Shown here one piece after another: positions 23,560-36,244 of a stretch of DNA of 64,000 nucleotides. The DNA comes from Selaginella moellendorffii (taxonomy: Eukaryota; Streptophyta; Lycopodiopsida; Selaginellales; Selaginellaceae), in contig NW_003314344.1 of NCBI RefSeq assembly GCF_000143415.4, positions 752,034 to 816,033 on the forward strand, written 5' to 3'. Position numbers and translations under genes: made by a program. Each line of letters opens with the position of its first letter. The stretch's first letter is position 1. Under the pieces are notes generated by a model. That model ran no database searches, had not been told where the DNA came from, and saw only the letters and a program-made list of their open reading frames with translations.

Positions 23560-24150
23560 GGCATCAGAGGGTGGCACTTCTTTTGTTCAAGGCTGAGGCC
23601 AAGGGAGGTGACCATCATTAAGGTGCTCACAACATGTTCTGCCATCTCAGGGATTGTGTGGTGAGCATGGTGGAAGCTTGCTCGCATCACAATCTTGGCT
23701 TGCTCTAGTTACCAGCGCTGCGAGGCTAATGTTCTATCTCACTCTCGGGATCGTTCTTGATGCTTGCGCTTAGGTCGAAGCTTTCGAGCGATCCACCAGA
23801 GCCTTGTGCAAAGTGGCATGACCAGCCTGAACTACGCTGTTGGGAGCGTTGGCCTGGCCAAAGTTTTGAGCATCCACAAGAGCTTACAGTCTCAACAAAG
23901 GCACAAGAGCCACAGTGATTAAATGAAGATTAACAAAACAGAAGATTGCAGCTAGATCAAGGCTAGGGTTTAGGGTTTAGGGAGCCTGATCAATGGTTGT
24001 AGTAGTAGCAATCTACACTCTAAGTTACACAATCTCTCTCTCACACACACACACACCTAATTACATACTTTCATCTTTCGGAGTATGATAGACATTCCTA
24101 GTGTGCTAGACACAGTAGGAACAACAATGATGATACCAATCCACTGATCA
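23560..24150 (+). repeat. Module C, copy 1
   Basis: A recurring block of roughly 500-600 bp. Landmarks in order: AGGCCAAGGGAGGTGACCAT, GATTGTGTGGTGAGCATGG, GATCCACCAGAGCCTTGTGC, AAAGTTTTGAGCATCCACAA, an embedded TTTAGGG pair at about 23,967-23,981, a (CA)n run at about 24,040, and GTGCTAGACACAGTAGGAAC. It leads straight into a coiled-coil unit. It has no coding frame I can support. Confidence 0.75.
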
Positions 24151-24600
24151 TACTGGTGATGGTCCCCATCCCTTGCGGTGGTGGTGGTGGTGAGGACGGT
24201 CGCAATGGTGCCGATTGTTATGGTGGTCATGGTGACGATGGTGGCGACGGTCATGGTGATTGTGGCAGTGGTGGCAATCGTGTGTCCTCACCCAGCATGC
24301 TCTCCTTAGCCATGGATAGCTCCTCAACCATTGGACACATCTTCTCGCCCATGGCCTCCTTAACAAGCCAACAAACCTCCGCCAGGACTAGCAGCAGCAG
24401 TGGCGGCACTGTTGAGAGCGGCAGGGCCGGGGATAGAGGAGGCAGCAGCGGCAGCTGTTGCTGCTGCTGTAGGGGTGGCATTAGCGGCGGCAACTGCTTC
24501 AACAGCTCTTGCAATCGCTGTTCTACCATTGCCAATCACTACTTAGTGAGCGCCTGACGGTGGGATATGAAATCCTTACTCTGAAATAAAGGAGGAAACA
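24150..24600 (-). repeat. Coiled-coil/Gln-Pro unit directly after module C
   Basis: Same unit as in the 26-36 kb array. The minus strand reads LVLAEVCWLVKEAMGEKMCP and a polyGln tract of about six residues; the plus strand is also open. Confidence 0.8.
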
Positions 24601-24650
24601 GTAGCAAGGGGAGAATAAAAAGATTCATGATCTCTCACCGCTTTGCTATG

Positions 24651-25607
24651 AGCAACGGAGCGTTAGCCATCCATCCACGGATTCCCAATCCCCCTCCCTG
24701 GGTTAGACTGGACTTAAGGTTCGGCTACACTCCCTGCAAGCACAAGCAGCCAAGCACACCAAGCTTCTAGGTTCCTAACATCCCTTGGTACCACAAGACT
24801 TGATCATGGGACCCTCTAAATCCCAAGTCTTGAGTGCAACACTTGCTTCAGGACGCCGGGGCGAAACACCGTGGCCTAGTGGCCCGGTATGGGTACCTCT
24901 ACCCCCCCACTTCCATCTCGAAGGAAGGCCCAAGCCCCTAGGAAGGGCGAGGACCAATGAGCCGCATAATACTCAAGTGGGGCACCACTCCACATGAGCC
25001 AGGAGCACCGCAATCGGTTTCCCTTTCGGGAGTGGGAGCTGCTCTTGAGCACTTCCTTGGATGGCCCCTCCGGCACCAACCAAGTCTATGCTCACTCCCA
25101 CCCAAGGCCCTTCGGTCCCAGTCCCAACCTCAAGTCGGTTTGGGAGCCCCACTGGAGAGTCCCTTCTAAACTGGTTCCTGGACCTCACTATCCCTACTAT
25201 ACTTTTGGAACCCCCTGCAGCCCCCCCCCCCCCCTGGGAGACACACGCTTTGGGCTTTCACCCCTTGACCCGTATTAGTATTTGGACTTAGTCTTTGGCT
25301 CGATCTCGGACTCGATTTCGGATCCGACTTCGGATTTGGTCTCGAACTCGATCTCGGACTCGATCTCGGACCCGATCTTGGACCCGACTTCGGACTCGAT
25401 CTCGGACCCGATTTCGGATCTCGGACTCCGTCTCAAACTCGGCCGAGTCGGCCTCGGACTCGATTCCGGACTCTATCTCGAACTCGGTCTCCGAGTCGGT
25501 CTTGGACTCGATCTTCGACTTGGTCCCATCCGATAAACTCTTTGTCATTTTGGTCATGCTTTCGGGGTTCCTTTAGCTTACGACACCCTGGCGAGTTGGT
25601 TCCTTAC
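24651..25607 (-). repeat. Truncated LTR copy (Ty3-type family of 37.8-39.0 kb)
   Basis: About 950 bp matches 38010-39003 almost throughout (CCATCCATCCACGGATTCCC, GGCGAAACACC, a C-run at about 25,221, CTCGGACTCGATCT repeats) and ends at the same CTTACA terminus. The first 150 bp or so of the full LTR are absent, so it is a truncated solo LTR or LTR fragment. No matching target duplication was found. Confidence 0.75.
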
Positions 25608-26062
25608 AATGGATTGTGTGGTGAGCATGGTGGAAGCTTGCCCACATCACAATCTTGGCTTGCTCTAGTTACCAGCGTTGTGAGGCTGACGTTCTATCTC
25701 ACCCTCGGGATCGTTCTCGACGCTTGCACTCAGGTCGAAGCTCTAGAGCGATCCACCAGAGCCTTGTGCAAAGTGGCATGACCAGCTTGAACTACGCTGT
25801 TGGGAGCGTTGGCCTGGCCAAAGTTTTGAGCATCCACAAGAGCTTACAGTCTCAACAAAGGCACAACAGCCACGGTGATTATATGAAGATTAACACAACA
25901 GAAGATGGTCGTAGTAGCAACAATCTGCACTCTAAGTTAGACAATCTTACACACACACACACACCTGATTACATGCTTTCATTTTTCGGAGTATGATAGA
26001 CATTCCTATTGTGCTGGACACAGTAGGAATAACAATGATGATACCAATCCACTAATCATACT
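25608..26062 (+). repeat. Module C, copy 2 (5' shortened)
   Basis: Begins at GGATTGTGTGGTGAGCATGG right at the LTR border and follows copy 1 closely, including the (CA)n run at about 25,953. It leads into the main array. Confidence 0.75.
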
Positions 26063-26927
26063 GGTGATGGTCCCCATCCCTTGCGGTGGTGGTGGTGGTG
26101 AGGATGGTTGCAATGGTGCCGATTGTCATTGTGGTCGTGGTGACAATGGTGGTGACGGTCGTGGTGGTTGTGGCAGTGGTGGCAATCGTGTGTCCTCACC
26201 TAGCATGCTCTCCTCAGCCATGGACGGTTCCTCAACCATTGGACACATCTTCTCGCCTATGGCCTCCTTAACAAGCCGGCAAACCTCCACCAGGACCAGC
26301 GGCACTGTTGAGAGCGGCAGTGCCGGGGACGAAGGAGGCGGCGGCGGCAGCTACTACTGCTATTGCAGGGGTGGCATCAACGGCAGCAACTGCTTCAACA
26401 GCACTTGCAATCGCTATTTTACCATTGCCAATTGCTCCTTAGTGAGCGCCTGACGGTGGGATATGAAATCCTCACTCTGAAATAGAAGAGGAAACAGTAG
26501 GGTTTAGGGTTTAGGGTTTAGGGTGGCAATGGTGCTGATGGTCATGGTGGTCGTGGTGACGACGGTGGTGACGGTCATGGTGGTTGTGGCAGTGGTGGCA
26601 ATCGTGTGTCCTCACCCAGCATGCTCTCTACAACCATGGACGGCTCCTCAACCATTGGACACATCTTCTCGCCCATGGCCTCCTTAACAAGCTGGCGAAC
26701 CTCCGCTAGGACTAGCGGCAGCAGTGGCGGCACCGTTGAGAGCGGCAAAGCCGGGGATGGAGGAGGCGGTAGTGGTAGCTACTACTACTGCTGGAGGGGT
26801 GGCATCAGCAGCGGTAACTGCTTCAACAGCTTTTCTAATTGCTATTTTACCATTGCCAATCGCTCCTCAGTGAGCTCCTGATGGTGGGATATGAAATCCT
26901 GACTCTGAAATAGAGGAGGAAACAGTA

Positions 26928-27053
26928 AACCCTAAACCCTAAACCCTAAACCAAGAGCATTGAGGGCGGGTCTGCACCTAAGATGGCGTGCTGTGTCACT
27001 GTGGGCTCAAAAGCTTCCACCTCCCATGCAGGTTTAGGGTTTAGTGTTTAGGG
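26928..27053. repeat. PWP2 snippet capped by CCCTAAA (left) and TTTAGGG (right)
   Basis: About 80 bp of the PWP2 exon (GCGTGCTGTGTCACT, CTCAAAAGCTTCCA) lies between (CCCTAAA)3 on its left and TTTAGGG repeats on its right. The same arrangement recurs at about 28681-28811, 29251-29376, 32274-32405 and 32841-32965. Confidence 0.85.
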
Positions 27054-27099
27054 CTTGGGGAGAGTACCCATGAGGCTCATGTAGAGCCACAGTGTTCCA

Positions 27100-30000
27100 A
27101 GGATGGTGGCAATGGTGCCGATGGTCATGGTGGTCCTATTGACGACGGTGGCGACGGTCGTGGTGGTTGTGGCAGTGGTGGCAATCGTGTGTCCCCACCC
27201 AGCATGCTCTCCTCAGCCATGGACGGCTTCTCAACCATTGGACACATCTTCTCGCCCATGGCCTCCTTAACAAGCCGGCGAACCTCAGCCAGGACCAGCG
27301 GCAACAGTGGCGGCACCGTTGAGAGCGGCAGGGCCGGTGGCGGTGGCAGCTGCTACTGCAAGGGAGGCATCAGCGGCGGCAACTGCTTCAATAGCTCTTG
27401 CAATCGCTGTTCTACTATTCCCAATCGCTGCTCAGTGAGCGCCTGATGGCGGGATATGAAATTCTCACTCTGAAATAGAGGAGGAAACAGTAGGGTTTAG
27501 GGTTTAGGGTTTAGGGTGGCAATGGTGTTGATGGTCATAGTGGTCGTGGTGACGATGGTGGCGACCATCATGGTGCTTGTGGCAGTGTTGGCAATCGTGT
27601 GCCCTCACCCAGCATGCTCTCCTCAGCCATGGACGGCTCCTCAACCATTTGACACATCTTCTCACCCATGGCCTCCTTAACAAGCCGGCGAACCTCTGCC
27701 AGGACCAACGGTAGCAGTGGCAGCACCATTGAGAGCGGCAGGGCTGGTGGCGGTGGTAGCAGCTACTGCTGCTGCTGTAGGGGAGGCATCAACGGCGGCA
27801 ACTACTTCAACAACCATTGCAATCGCTGTTCTACCATTCCCAATCGCTGCTCAGTGAGCGCCTGATGGTGGGATATGAAATTCTCACTCTGAAATAGAGG
27901 AGGAAATATGAGGGTTTAGCGTTTAAGGTTTAGGGTGGCAATGTTGCTGATGGTCATGGTGGTCGTGGTGACGATAGGGGCGACAGTCATGGTGGTTGTG
28001 GCAGTGGTGGCAATCGTGTGTCCTCACCAAGCATGCTCTCCTCAGCCATGGACGGCTCCTTAACCATTGGACACATCTTCTCGCGCATGGCCTCCTTAAC
28101 AAACCGGCGAACCTCCGCCAGGACTAGTGGCAACAGTGGCGGCACCATTGAGAGCGGCAGGGCTGGTGGCGGTGGCAGCAGCTCCTGCTACTGCTGCAGG
28201 GGAAGCATCAACGGCGGCAACTGCTTCAATAGCCCTTGCCATCGCTGTTCTACCATTGCCAATCGCTGCTCAGTGAGCGCCTGATGTTGGGATATGAAAT
28301 TCTCACTCTGAAATAGAGGAAACATGGTGGTTATGGTGGTTGTGGAAGTGGTGGCAATCGTGTGTCCTCACCCAACATGCTCTCCGCAACCATGGACGGC
28401 TCCTTAACCATTGGACACATCTTCTCGCCCATGGCCTCCTTAACAAGCTGGTGAACCTCCACTAGGACCAGCAGTTGCAGTGGCGACACTGTTGAGAGCG
28501 GCAGGGCCAGGGACGGAGAAGGCGGTGACGGCAGCTACTGCTGCTGCTACAGGGGTGGCATCAGCGGCGGCAACTGCTTCTATAGCTCTTGCAATCGCTA
28601 TTCTACCATTGCCAATCGCTACATAGTGAGCGCCTGATGGTGGGATAAGAAATCCTCACTTTGAAATAGAGGAGGAAACAGTAAACCCTAAACCCTAAAC
28701 CCGAAACCAAGAGCATTGAGGGTGGGTCTGCTCCTAGGATGGCGTGCTGTGTCACTCTGGGCTCAAAAGCTTCCACCTCCCATGTAGGTTTAGGGTTTAG
28801 TGTTTAGGGCTTGGGAAGAGTACCCATGAGGCTTGCGAGAGGCACAGTGTTCTGAGGGTGGTGGTAATGGTGCCGATGGTCATGGTGGTTGTGGAGACGA
28901 CGGTGGCAACAGTCGTGGTGGTTGTGGCTGTAGTGGCAATCGTGTGTCCCCACCCAGCATGCTCTCCTCAACCATTGGACACATCTTCTCGCCTATGGCC
29001 TCCTTAACAAGCCGGCAAACCTCCGCCAGGACTAGCGGCAGCAGTGGTGGCACCGTTGAGAGCGGTAGAGCCAGGGACGGAGGAGGCCGGTGCGGCCGCT
29101 GCTGCTGCTGCTGCTGCTGTAGGGGTGGCATCAGCAACGGCAATTGCTTCAACAACTCTTGCGATCGCTATTCTACCATTGCCAATTGCTGCTCATTGAG
29201 CGCCTGATGGTGGGATATGAAATCCTCACTCTGAAATAAAGGAGGAAACAGTAAACCCTAAACCCTAAACCCTAAACCAAGAGCATTGAGGGCGGGTCTG
29301 CACCTAAGATGGCCTGCTGTGTCACTGTGGGCTCAAAAGCTTCCATCTCCCATGCAGGTTTAGGGTTTAGTGTTTAGGGCTTGGGAAGAGTACCCATGAG
29401 GCTTGCGAGAGGCACAGTGTTCTGAGGGTGGTGGCAATGGTGCCGATGGTCATGGTGGTCGTGGAGACGACGGTGGCGACGGTCGTGGTGGTTGTGGCAG
29501 TGGTGGCAATCGTGCGTCCCCACCGAGCATGCTCTCCTCAGCCATGAACGGCTTCTCAACCATTGGACACATCTTCTCGCCCATGGCCTCCTTAACAAGC
29601 CGGCGAACCTCCGCCAGGACCAGCAGCAACAGTGGCGGCACCGTTGAGAGCGGCAGGGCCGGCGACGGAGGAGGCGGCAGCAGTAGCTGCTGCTGCTTCT
29701 GCAGGGGTGGCATCAGCGGCTGCAACTGCTTCAAAACCTCTTGCAATCGCTATTTTACTATTGCCAATCACTCCTCAGTGAGCGCCTAACGGTGGGATAT
29801 GAAATCGTCACTCTGAAATAGAAGAGGAAACAGTAGGGTTTAGGGTGGCAATGGTTTTGATGGTTATGGTGGTCGTGGTGACGATGGTGGCGACTGTCAT
29901 GGTAGTTGTGGCAGTGGTGGCAATCGTGTGTCCCCACCCAGCATGCTCTCCTCAGCCATGGATAGCTCCTCAACCATTGGACACATCTTCTCGCCCATGG

Positions 30001-33000
30001 CCTCCTTAACAAGCCGGCGAACCTCCGCCAGGACCAGCGGCAGCAGTGGCGGCACCGTTGAGAGTGGCAGGCCCGGCGGCAGCGGCAGCTGCTGCAAGGG
30101 TGGCAGCAACGGCAGCTGCTGCAGGGGTGGCAGCAACGGCAGCAACTACTTCAACAGCCCTTACAATCGCTGTTCTACCATTCCCAATCGCTGCTCAGTG
30201 AACGCTTGATGGTGGGATATGAAATTCTCACTCTGAAATAGAGGAGGAAATATGATGGTTTAGCGTTTAAGGTTCAGGGTGGCAATGGTGCTGATGGTCA
30301 TGGTGGTCGTGGTGACGACGGTGGCGACTGTCATGGTGGTTGTGGCAGTGATGGCAATCGTGTGTCCTCACCCAACATGCTCTTCGCAACCATGGATGGC
30401 TCCTCAACCATTGGACACATCTTCTCGCCCATGGCCTCCTTAACAAGCCGGCGAACCTCCGCTAGGACTAGCGGTAGCAGTGGCAACACCATTAAGAGTG
30501 GCAGGCCCGGCGGCGGCGGCAGCTGCTGCTGCTGCTGCTGCATGGGTGGCATCAGCGGTGGCAACTACTTCAATAGCTCTTGCAATCGCTGTTCTACCAT
30601 TCCCAATCGCTACACAGTGAGCGCCTGATGGTGGGATATGAAATTCTCACTCTGAGATAGAGGAGTAAACAGTAGGGTTTAGGGTTTAGGGTTTAGGGTG
30701 GCAATGGTGGTGATGGTCATAATGGTTGTGGTGACGATGGTGGCAACCGTCATGGTGCTTGTGGTAGTGTTGGCAATCGTGTGTCCTCACCTAGCATGCT
30801 CTCCTCAGCCATGGACGGCTTCTCAACCATTGGACACATCTTCTCGCTCCTGGCCTCCTTAACAAGCTGGCGAATCTCAGCCAGGACTAGCGGCAACAGT
30901 GGCGGCACCGTTGAGAGCGGCAGGGCCGGCGGCGGTGGCAGCTGCTGCTGCAGGGGAGGCATCAGCGGCGGCAACTGCTTCAATAGCTCTTGCAATCGCT
31001 GTTCTACTATTCCCAATCGCTGCTCAGTGAGCGCCTGATGGCGGGTTATGAAATTCTCACTCTAAAATAGAGGAGGAAACAGTAGGGTTTAGGGTTTAGG
31101 GTTTAGGGTGGCAATGGTGTTGATGGTCATAGTGGTCATGGTGACGATGGTGGCGACCATCATGGTGCTTGTGGCAGTGTTGGCAATCGTGTGTCCTCAC
31201 CCAGCATGCTCTCCTCAGCCATGGACGGCTCCTCAACCATTGGACACATCTTCTCACCCATGGCCTCCTTAACAAGCCGGCGAACCTCCGCCAGGACCAA
31301 CGGCAGCAGTGGCAGCACCATTGAGAGCGGCAGGGCTGGTGGCGGTGGTAGCAGCTACTGCTGCTGCTGTAGGGGAGGCATCAACGGCGGCAACTACTTC
31401 AACAACCATTGCAATCGCTGTTCTACCATTCCCAATCGCTGCTCAGTGAGCGCCTGATGGTGGGATATGAAATTCTCACTCTAAAATAGAGGAGGAAATA
31501 TGAGGGTTTAGCGTTTAAGGTTTAGGGTGGCAATGTTGCTGATGGTCATGGTGGTCGTGGTGACGATAGGGGCGACAGTCATGGTGGTTGTGGTAGTGGT
31601 GGCAATCGTGTGTCCTCACCAAGCATGCTCTCCTCAGCCATGGACGGCTCCTTAACCATTGGACACATCTTCTCGCGCATGGCCTCCTTAACAAACCGGC
31701 GAACCTCCGCCAGGACTAGTGGCAACAGTGGCGGCACCATTAAGAGCGGCAGGGCTGGCGACGGTGGCAGCAGCTCCTGCTACTGCTGCAGGGGAAGCAT
31801 CAACGGCGGCAACTGCTTCAATAGCCCTTGCCATCGCTGTTCTACCATTGCCAATCGCTGCTCAGTGAGCGCCTGATGTTGGGATATGAAATTCTCACTC
31901 TGAAATAGAGGAGGAAACATGGTGGTTATGGTGGTTGTGGAAGTGGTGGCAATCGTGTGTCCTCACCAAGCATGCTCTCCGCAACCATGGACGGCTCCTT
32001 AACCATTGGACACATCTTCTCGCCTATGGCCTCCTTAACAAGCTGGTGAACCTCCACTAGGACTAGCAGTTGCAGTGGCGACACTGTTGAGAGCGGCAGG
32101 GCCGGGGACAGAGGAGGCGGTGACGGCAGCTACTACTGCTGCTACAGGGGTGGCATCAGCGGCAACTGCTTCTATAGCTCTTGCAATCGCTATTCTACCA
32201 TTGCCAATCGCTACATAGTGAGCGCCTGATGGTGGGATAAGAAATCCTCACTTTGAAATAAAGGAGGAAACAGTAAACCCTAAACCCTAAACCCGAAACC
32301 AAGAGCATTGAGGGTGGGTCTGCACCTAGGATGGCGTGCTGTGTCACTCTGGGCTCAAAAGCTTCCACCTCCCATGTAGGTTTAGGGTTTAGTGTTTAGG
32401 GCTTGGGAAGAGTACCCATGAGGCTTGCGAGAGGCATAGTGTTCTGAGGGTGGTGGCAATGGTGCCGATGGTCATGGTGGTCGTGGAGACGACGGTGGCA
32501 ACAGTCGTGGTGGTTGTGGCAGTAGTGGCAATCGTGTGTCCCCACCCAGCATGCTCTCCTCAACCATTGGACACATCTTCTCGCTTATGGCCTCCTTAAC
32601 AAGCCGGCAAACCTCCGCCAGGACTAGCGGCAGCAGTGGTGGCACCGTTGAGAGCGGTAGAGCCAGGGACGGAGGAGGCCGGTGCGGCCGCTGCTGCTGC
32701 TGCTGCTGTAGGGGTGGCATCAGCAGCGGCAATTGCTTCAACAACTCTTGCGATCGCTGTTCTACCATTGCCAATTGCTGCTCATTGAGCGCCTGATAGT
32801 GGGATATCAAATCCTCACTCTGAAATAAAGGAGGAAACAGTAAACCCTAAACCCTAAACCCTAAACCAAGAGCATTGAGGGCGGGTCTGCACCTAAGATG
32901 GCCTGCTGTGTCACTGTGGGCTCAAAAGCTTCCACCTCCCATGCAGGTTTAGGGGTTAGTGTTTAGGGCTTGGGGAGAGTACCCATGAGGCTCGTGTAGA

Positions 33001-34280
33001 GCCACAATGTTCTGAGGATGGTGGCAATGGTGCCGATGGTCATGGTGGTTCTGTTGACGACGGTGGCGACGGTCGTGGTGGTTGTGGCAGTGGTGGCAAT
33101 CGTGCGTCCCCACCCAGCATGCTCTCCTCAGCCATGAACGGCTTCTCAACCATTGGACACATCTTCTCGCCCATGGCCTCCTTAACAAGCCGGCGAACCT
33201 CGGCCAGGACCAGCGGCAACAGTGGCGGCACCGTTGAGAGCGGCAGGGCCGGCGACGGAGGAGGCGGCGGCAGTAGCTGCTGCTGCTTCTGCAGAGGTGG
33301 CATCAGCGGCTGCAACTGCTTCAAAACCTCTTGCAATCGCTATTTTACTATTGCCAATCACTCCTCAGTGAGCGCCTAACGGTGGGATATGAAATCGTCA
33401 CTCTGAAATAGAAGAGGAAACAATAGGGTTTAGGGTTTAGGGTTTAGGGTGGCAATGGTTCTGATGGTTATGGTGGTCGTGGTGACGATGGTGGCGACTG
33501 TCATGGTAGTTGTGGTAGTGGTGGCAATCGTGTGTCCCCACCCAGCATGCTCTCCTCAGCCATGGATAGCTCCTCAACCATTGGACACATCTTCTCGCCC
33601 ATGGCCTCCTTAACAAGCCGGCGAACCTCCGCCAGGACCAGCGGCAGCAATGGCGGCACCGTTGAGAGTGGCAGGCCCGGCGGCGGCGGCAGCTGCTGCA
33701 GGGGTGGCATCAACGGCACCAACTACTTCAACAGCCCTTACAATCGCTGTTCTACCATTCCCAATCGCTGCTCAGTGAACGCTTAATGGTGGGATATGAA
33801 ATTCTCACTCTGAAATAGAGGAGGAAATATGAGGGTTTAGCGTTTAAGGTTCTGGGTGGCAATGGTGCTGATGGTCATGGTGGTCGTGGTGACGACGGTG
33901 GCGACTGTCATGGTGGTTGTGGCAGTGATGGCAATCGTGTGTCCTCAGCCAGCATGCTCTTCGCAACCATGGCTGGCTCCTCAACCATTGGACACATCTT
34001 CTCGCCCATGGCCTCCTTAACAAGCCGGCGAACCTCCGCTAGGACTAGCAGTAGCAGTGGCAGCACCATTAAGAGTGGTAGGCCCGGCGGCGGCGGCAGC
34101 TGCTGCTGCTGCTGCTGCATGGGTGGCATCAGCGGTGGCAACTACTTCAATAGCTCTTACAATCGCTGTTCTACCATTCCCAATCGCTACACAGTGAGCG
34201 CCTGATGGTGGGATATGAAATTCTCACTCTGAGATAGAGGAGTAAACAGTAGGGTTTAGGGTTTAGGGTTTAGGGTGGCA
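27100..34280. repeat. Higher-order repeat: eight units duplicated, period about 3.59 kb
   Basis: Distinctive unit variants recur in the same order about 3.59 kb apart. Pairs include the GCGACCATCATGGTGC unit (27570 and 31155), the GACGATAGGGGCGACAGTCA unit (27970 and 31562), the short GAAGTGGTGG unit (28345 and 31935), the CGGTGCGGCCGC unit (29090 and 32680), the CAAAACCTCTTGC unit (29730 and 33325) and the GTTTAGCGTTTAAGG spacer (30255 and 33837). A third partial period starts at about 34,280 (GTCATAATGGTTGTGG, also at 30,715). Confidence 0.85.
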
Positions 34281-35964
34281 ATGGTGTTGATGGTCATAAT
34301 GGTTGTGGTGACGATGGTGGCAACCGTCATGGTGCTTGTGGTAGTGTTGGCAATCGTGTGTCCTCACCCAGCATGCTCTCCTCAGCCATGGACGGCTCCT
34401 CAACCATTGAACACATCTTCTCGCCCATGGCCTCCTTAACAAGCCGGCGAAACTCCGCCAGGACTAGTGGCAACAGTGGCGGCACCATTGAGAGCGGCAG
34501 GCCCAACGTAGCGGCAGCTGCTACTGCTGTTGCTGCAGGGGAGGCATCAGCGGCGGCAACTGCTTCAATAGTTCTTGCAATCGCTGTTCTAGCATTCCCA
34601 ATCGCTGCTTAGTGAGCGCCTGATGGTGGGATATGAAATTCTCACTCTGAAATAGAGGATTAAACAGTAGGGTTTAGGGTTTAGGGTTTCGGGTGGCAAT
34701 GGTGTTGATGGTCATAGTGGTCGTGGTGACGATGGTGGCGACCATCATGGTGCTTGTGGCAGTGTTGGCAATCGTGTGTCCTCACCCAGCATGCTCTCCT
34801 CAGCCATGGACGGCTGCTCAACCATTGGACACATCTTCTCGCCCATGGCCTCCTTAACAAGGTGGCAAACCTCCGCCAGGGCCAGCGGCAGCAGTGGCGG
34901 CACCATTGAGAGTGGCAGGCCCAGCGGCAGCGGCAACTGCTAGTGCTGCTGCTGCAGGGGAGGCATCAGCGGCGGCAACTGCTTCAATAGTTCTTGCAAT
35001 CGCTGTTCAACCATTGCCAATCGTTGCTCAGTGAGCGCTTGATGGTGGGATATGAAATCCTCACTCTGAAATAAAGGAGGAAATAGTAGGGTTTAAGGTA
35101 AACCCTAAACCCTAAACTAGTTTAGGTTGGCAATGGTGCCGATGGTTATGGTGGTTGTGGTGATGACGGTGGCGACGGTTGTGGTGGTTGTGGCACTGGT
35201 GGCAATCATGTGTCCTCACCCAGCATGCTCTCCTCAGCCATCGACGGCTCCTTAACCATTGGACACATCTTCTCGCCCATGGCCTCCTTAACAAGCCGGC
35301 GAACCTCCACCGAGACCAGCGGCAGCAATGGCGGCACCGTTGAGAGCGGTAGGGCTAGTGGCGGCGGCAGCAACTGCTGCTGCTACTGTAGGGGAGGCAT
35401 CAGCGGCGGCAACTACTTCAACAGCCCTTGCAATCGCTATTCTAGCATTGCAAATCGCTGCTCAGTGAGCGCCTGATGGTGGGATATGAAATTCTCACTC
35501 TGAAATAGAGGAGGAAACAGTAGGGTTTAGGGTTTAGGGTGGCAATGGTGCCAATGGTCATGGTGGTTGTGATGACAATGGTGGCGACTGTCCTGGTAGT
35601 TGTGGCAGTGGTGGCAATCGTGTGTCCCCACCTAGCATGCTCTCCTCAGCCATGGACGGCTCCTCAACCATTGGACACATCTTCTCGCCCATAGCCTCCT
35701 TAACAAGCCGGCGAACCTTCGCTAGGACCAGCGGCAGCAGTGGCGGCACCATTGAGAGCGGCAGGGCCGGGGATGGAGGAGGCGGTGGCGGCAGCTGCTG
35801 CTGCTGCTCCTGCAGGTGTGGTATCAGTGGTGGCAATTGCTTCAATAGCTCTTGCAATCGCTGTTCTACCATTACCAATTGCTGCTCAATGAGCGCCTGA
35901 CGGTGGGATATGAAATCCTCACTCTGAAATAGAGGAGGAAATAGTAGCAAGAGGAGAATAAAAA

Positions 35965-36244
35965 GATTCATGATCTCTCATCGCTTTGCTAGATCCACCC
36001 CAAGAGCCCTAATTAATTAGAACTTAGCTCGACTCCCCTTTGCAATGCTTATGCCTCTGCTCCTGCTGTTGGAATGCCCAGGTGCCACAAGGAGTTCATT
36101 TCGTTCCAGCTACTCTCCAATATCCAGGACATGATCACTTGCCTCGACTGGAGCCCCGGCGGCAATTGGATCATCTGTTGCAAGGACTTGGTGAGGGTTT
36201 TCATAGGCCAGGCGAGCTCTCTGCGCACCACAACGTTATCAATG
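35965..36244 (+). pseudogene. PWP2 N-terminal exon fragment
   Basis: Same piece as at 23.0-23.4 kb: CHKEFISFQLLSNIQDMITC, LDWSPGGNWIIC, CKDLVRVFIG. It is joined at about 36,245 to the second half of a coiled-coil unit, with no telomere motif at this junction. Confidence 0.7.

Larger units (their letters stand above)
26063..35960 (-). repeat. Main tandem array of coiled-coil/Gln-Pro units (about 22 copies)
   Basis: Direct copies start near 26063, 26525, 27108, 27518, 27938, 28325, 28858, 29437, 29846, 30278, 30700, 31107, 31528, 31917, 32452, 33020, 33450, 33858, 34278, 34695, 35130 and 35540. Each holds, on the minus strand, a heptad-type coil (LAMVEQRLQELLKQLPP), a polyGln tract from a CTG/CAG run of 2-7 triplets, a Pro-rich linker, VLAEVRRLVKEAMGEKMCPM, SMLGEDTRLPPLPQPP and a Pro/Arg tail. 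The plus strand is also open in most units (a Ser/Gly/Cys-rich frame ending SVSA). Most units are separated by one to three TTTAGGG copies. Minus is favoured as the original coding strand because its product has a regular coil pattern and resembles the intact ORF at 57168-57947. A CAG-adjacent TTTCAG could be a 3' splice site before SEDFISHRQAL. Confidence 0.85.

Noticed and set aside
26064-35900. Plus-strand Ser/Gly/Cys-rich ORFs in each array unit as a family of Cys-rich proteins
   Set aside because: They mirror the CTG/CAG and GGT/GGC triplets of the minus-strand frame, have no signal peptide or stable cysteine spacing, and start inside the repeat. The minus-strand frame has a regular coil and relatives in subfamily B.
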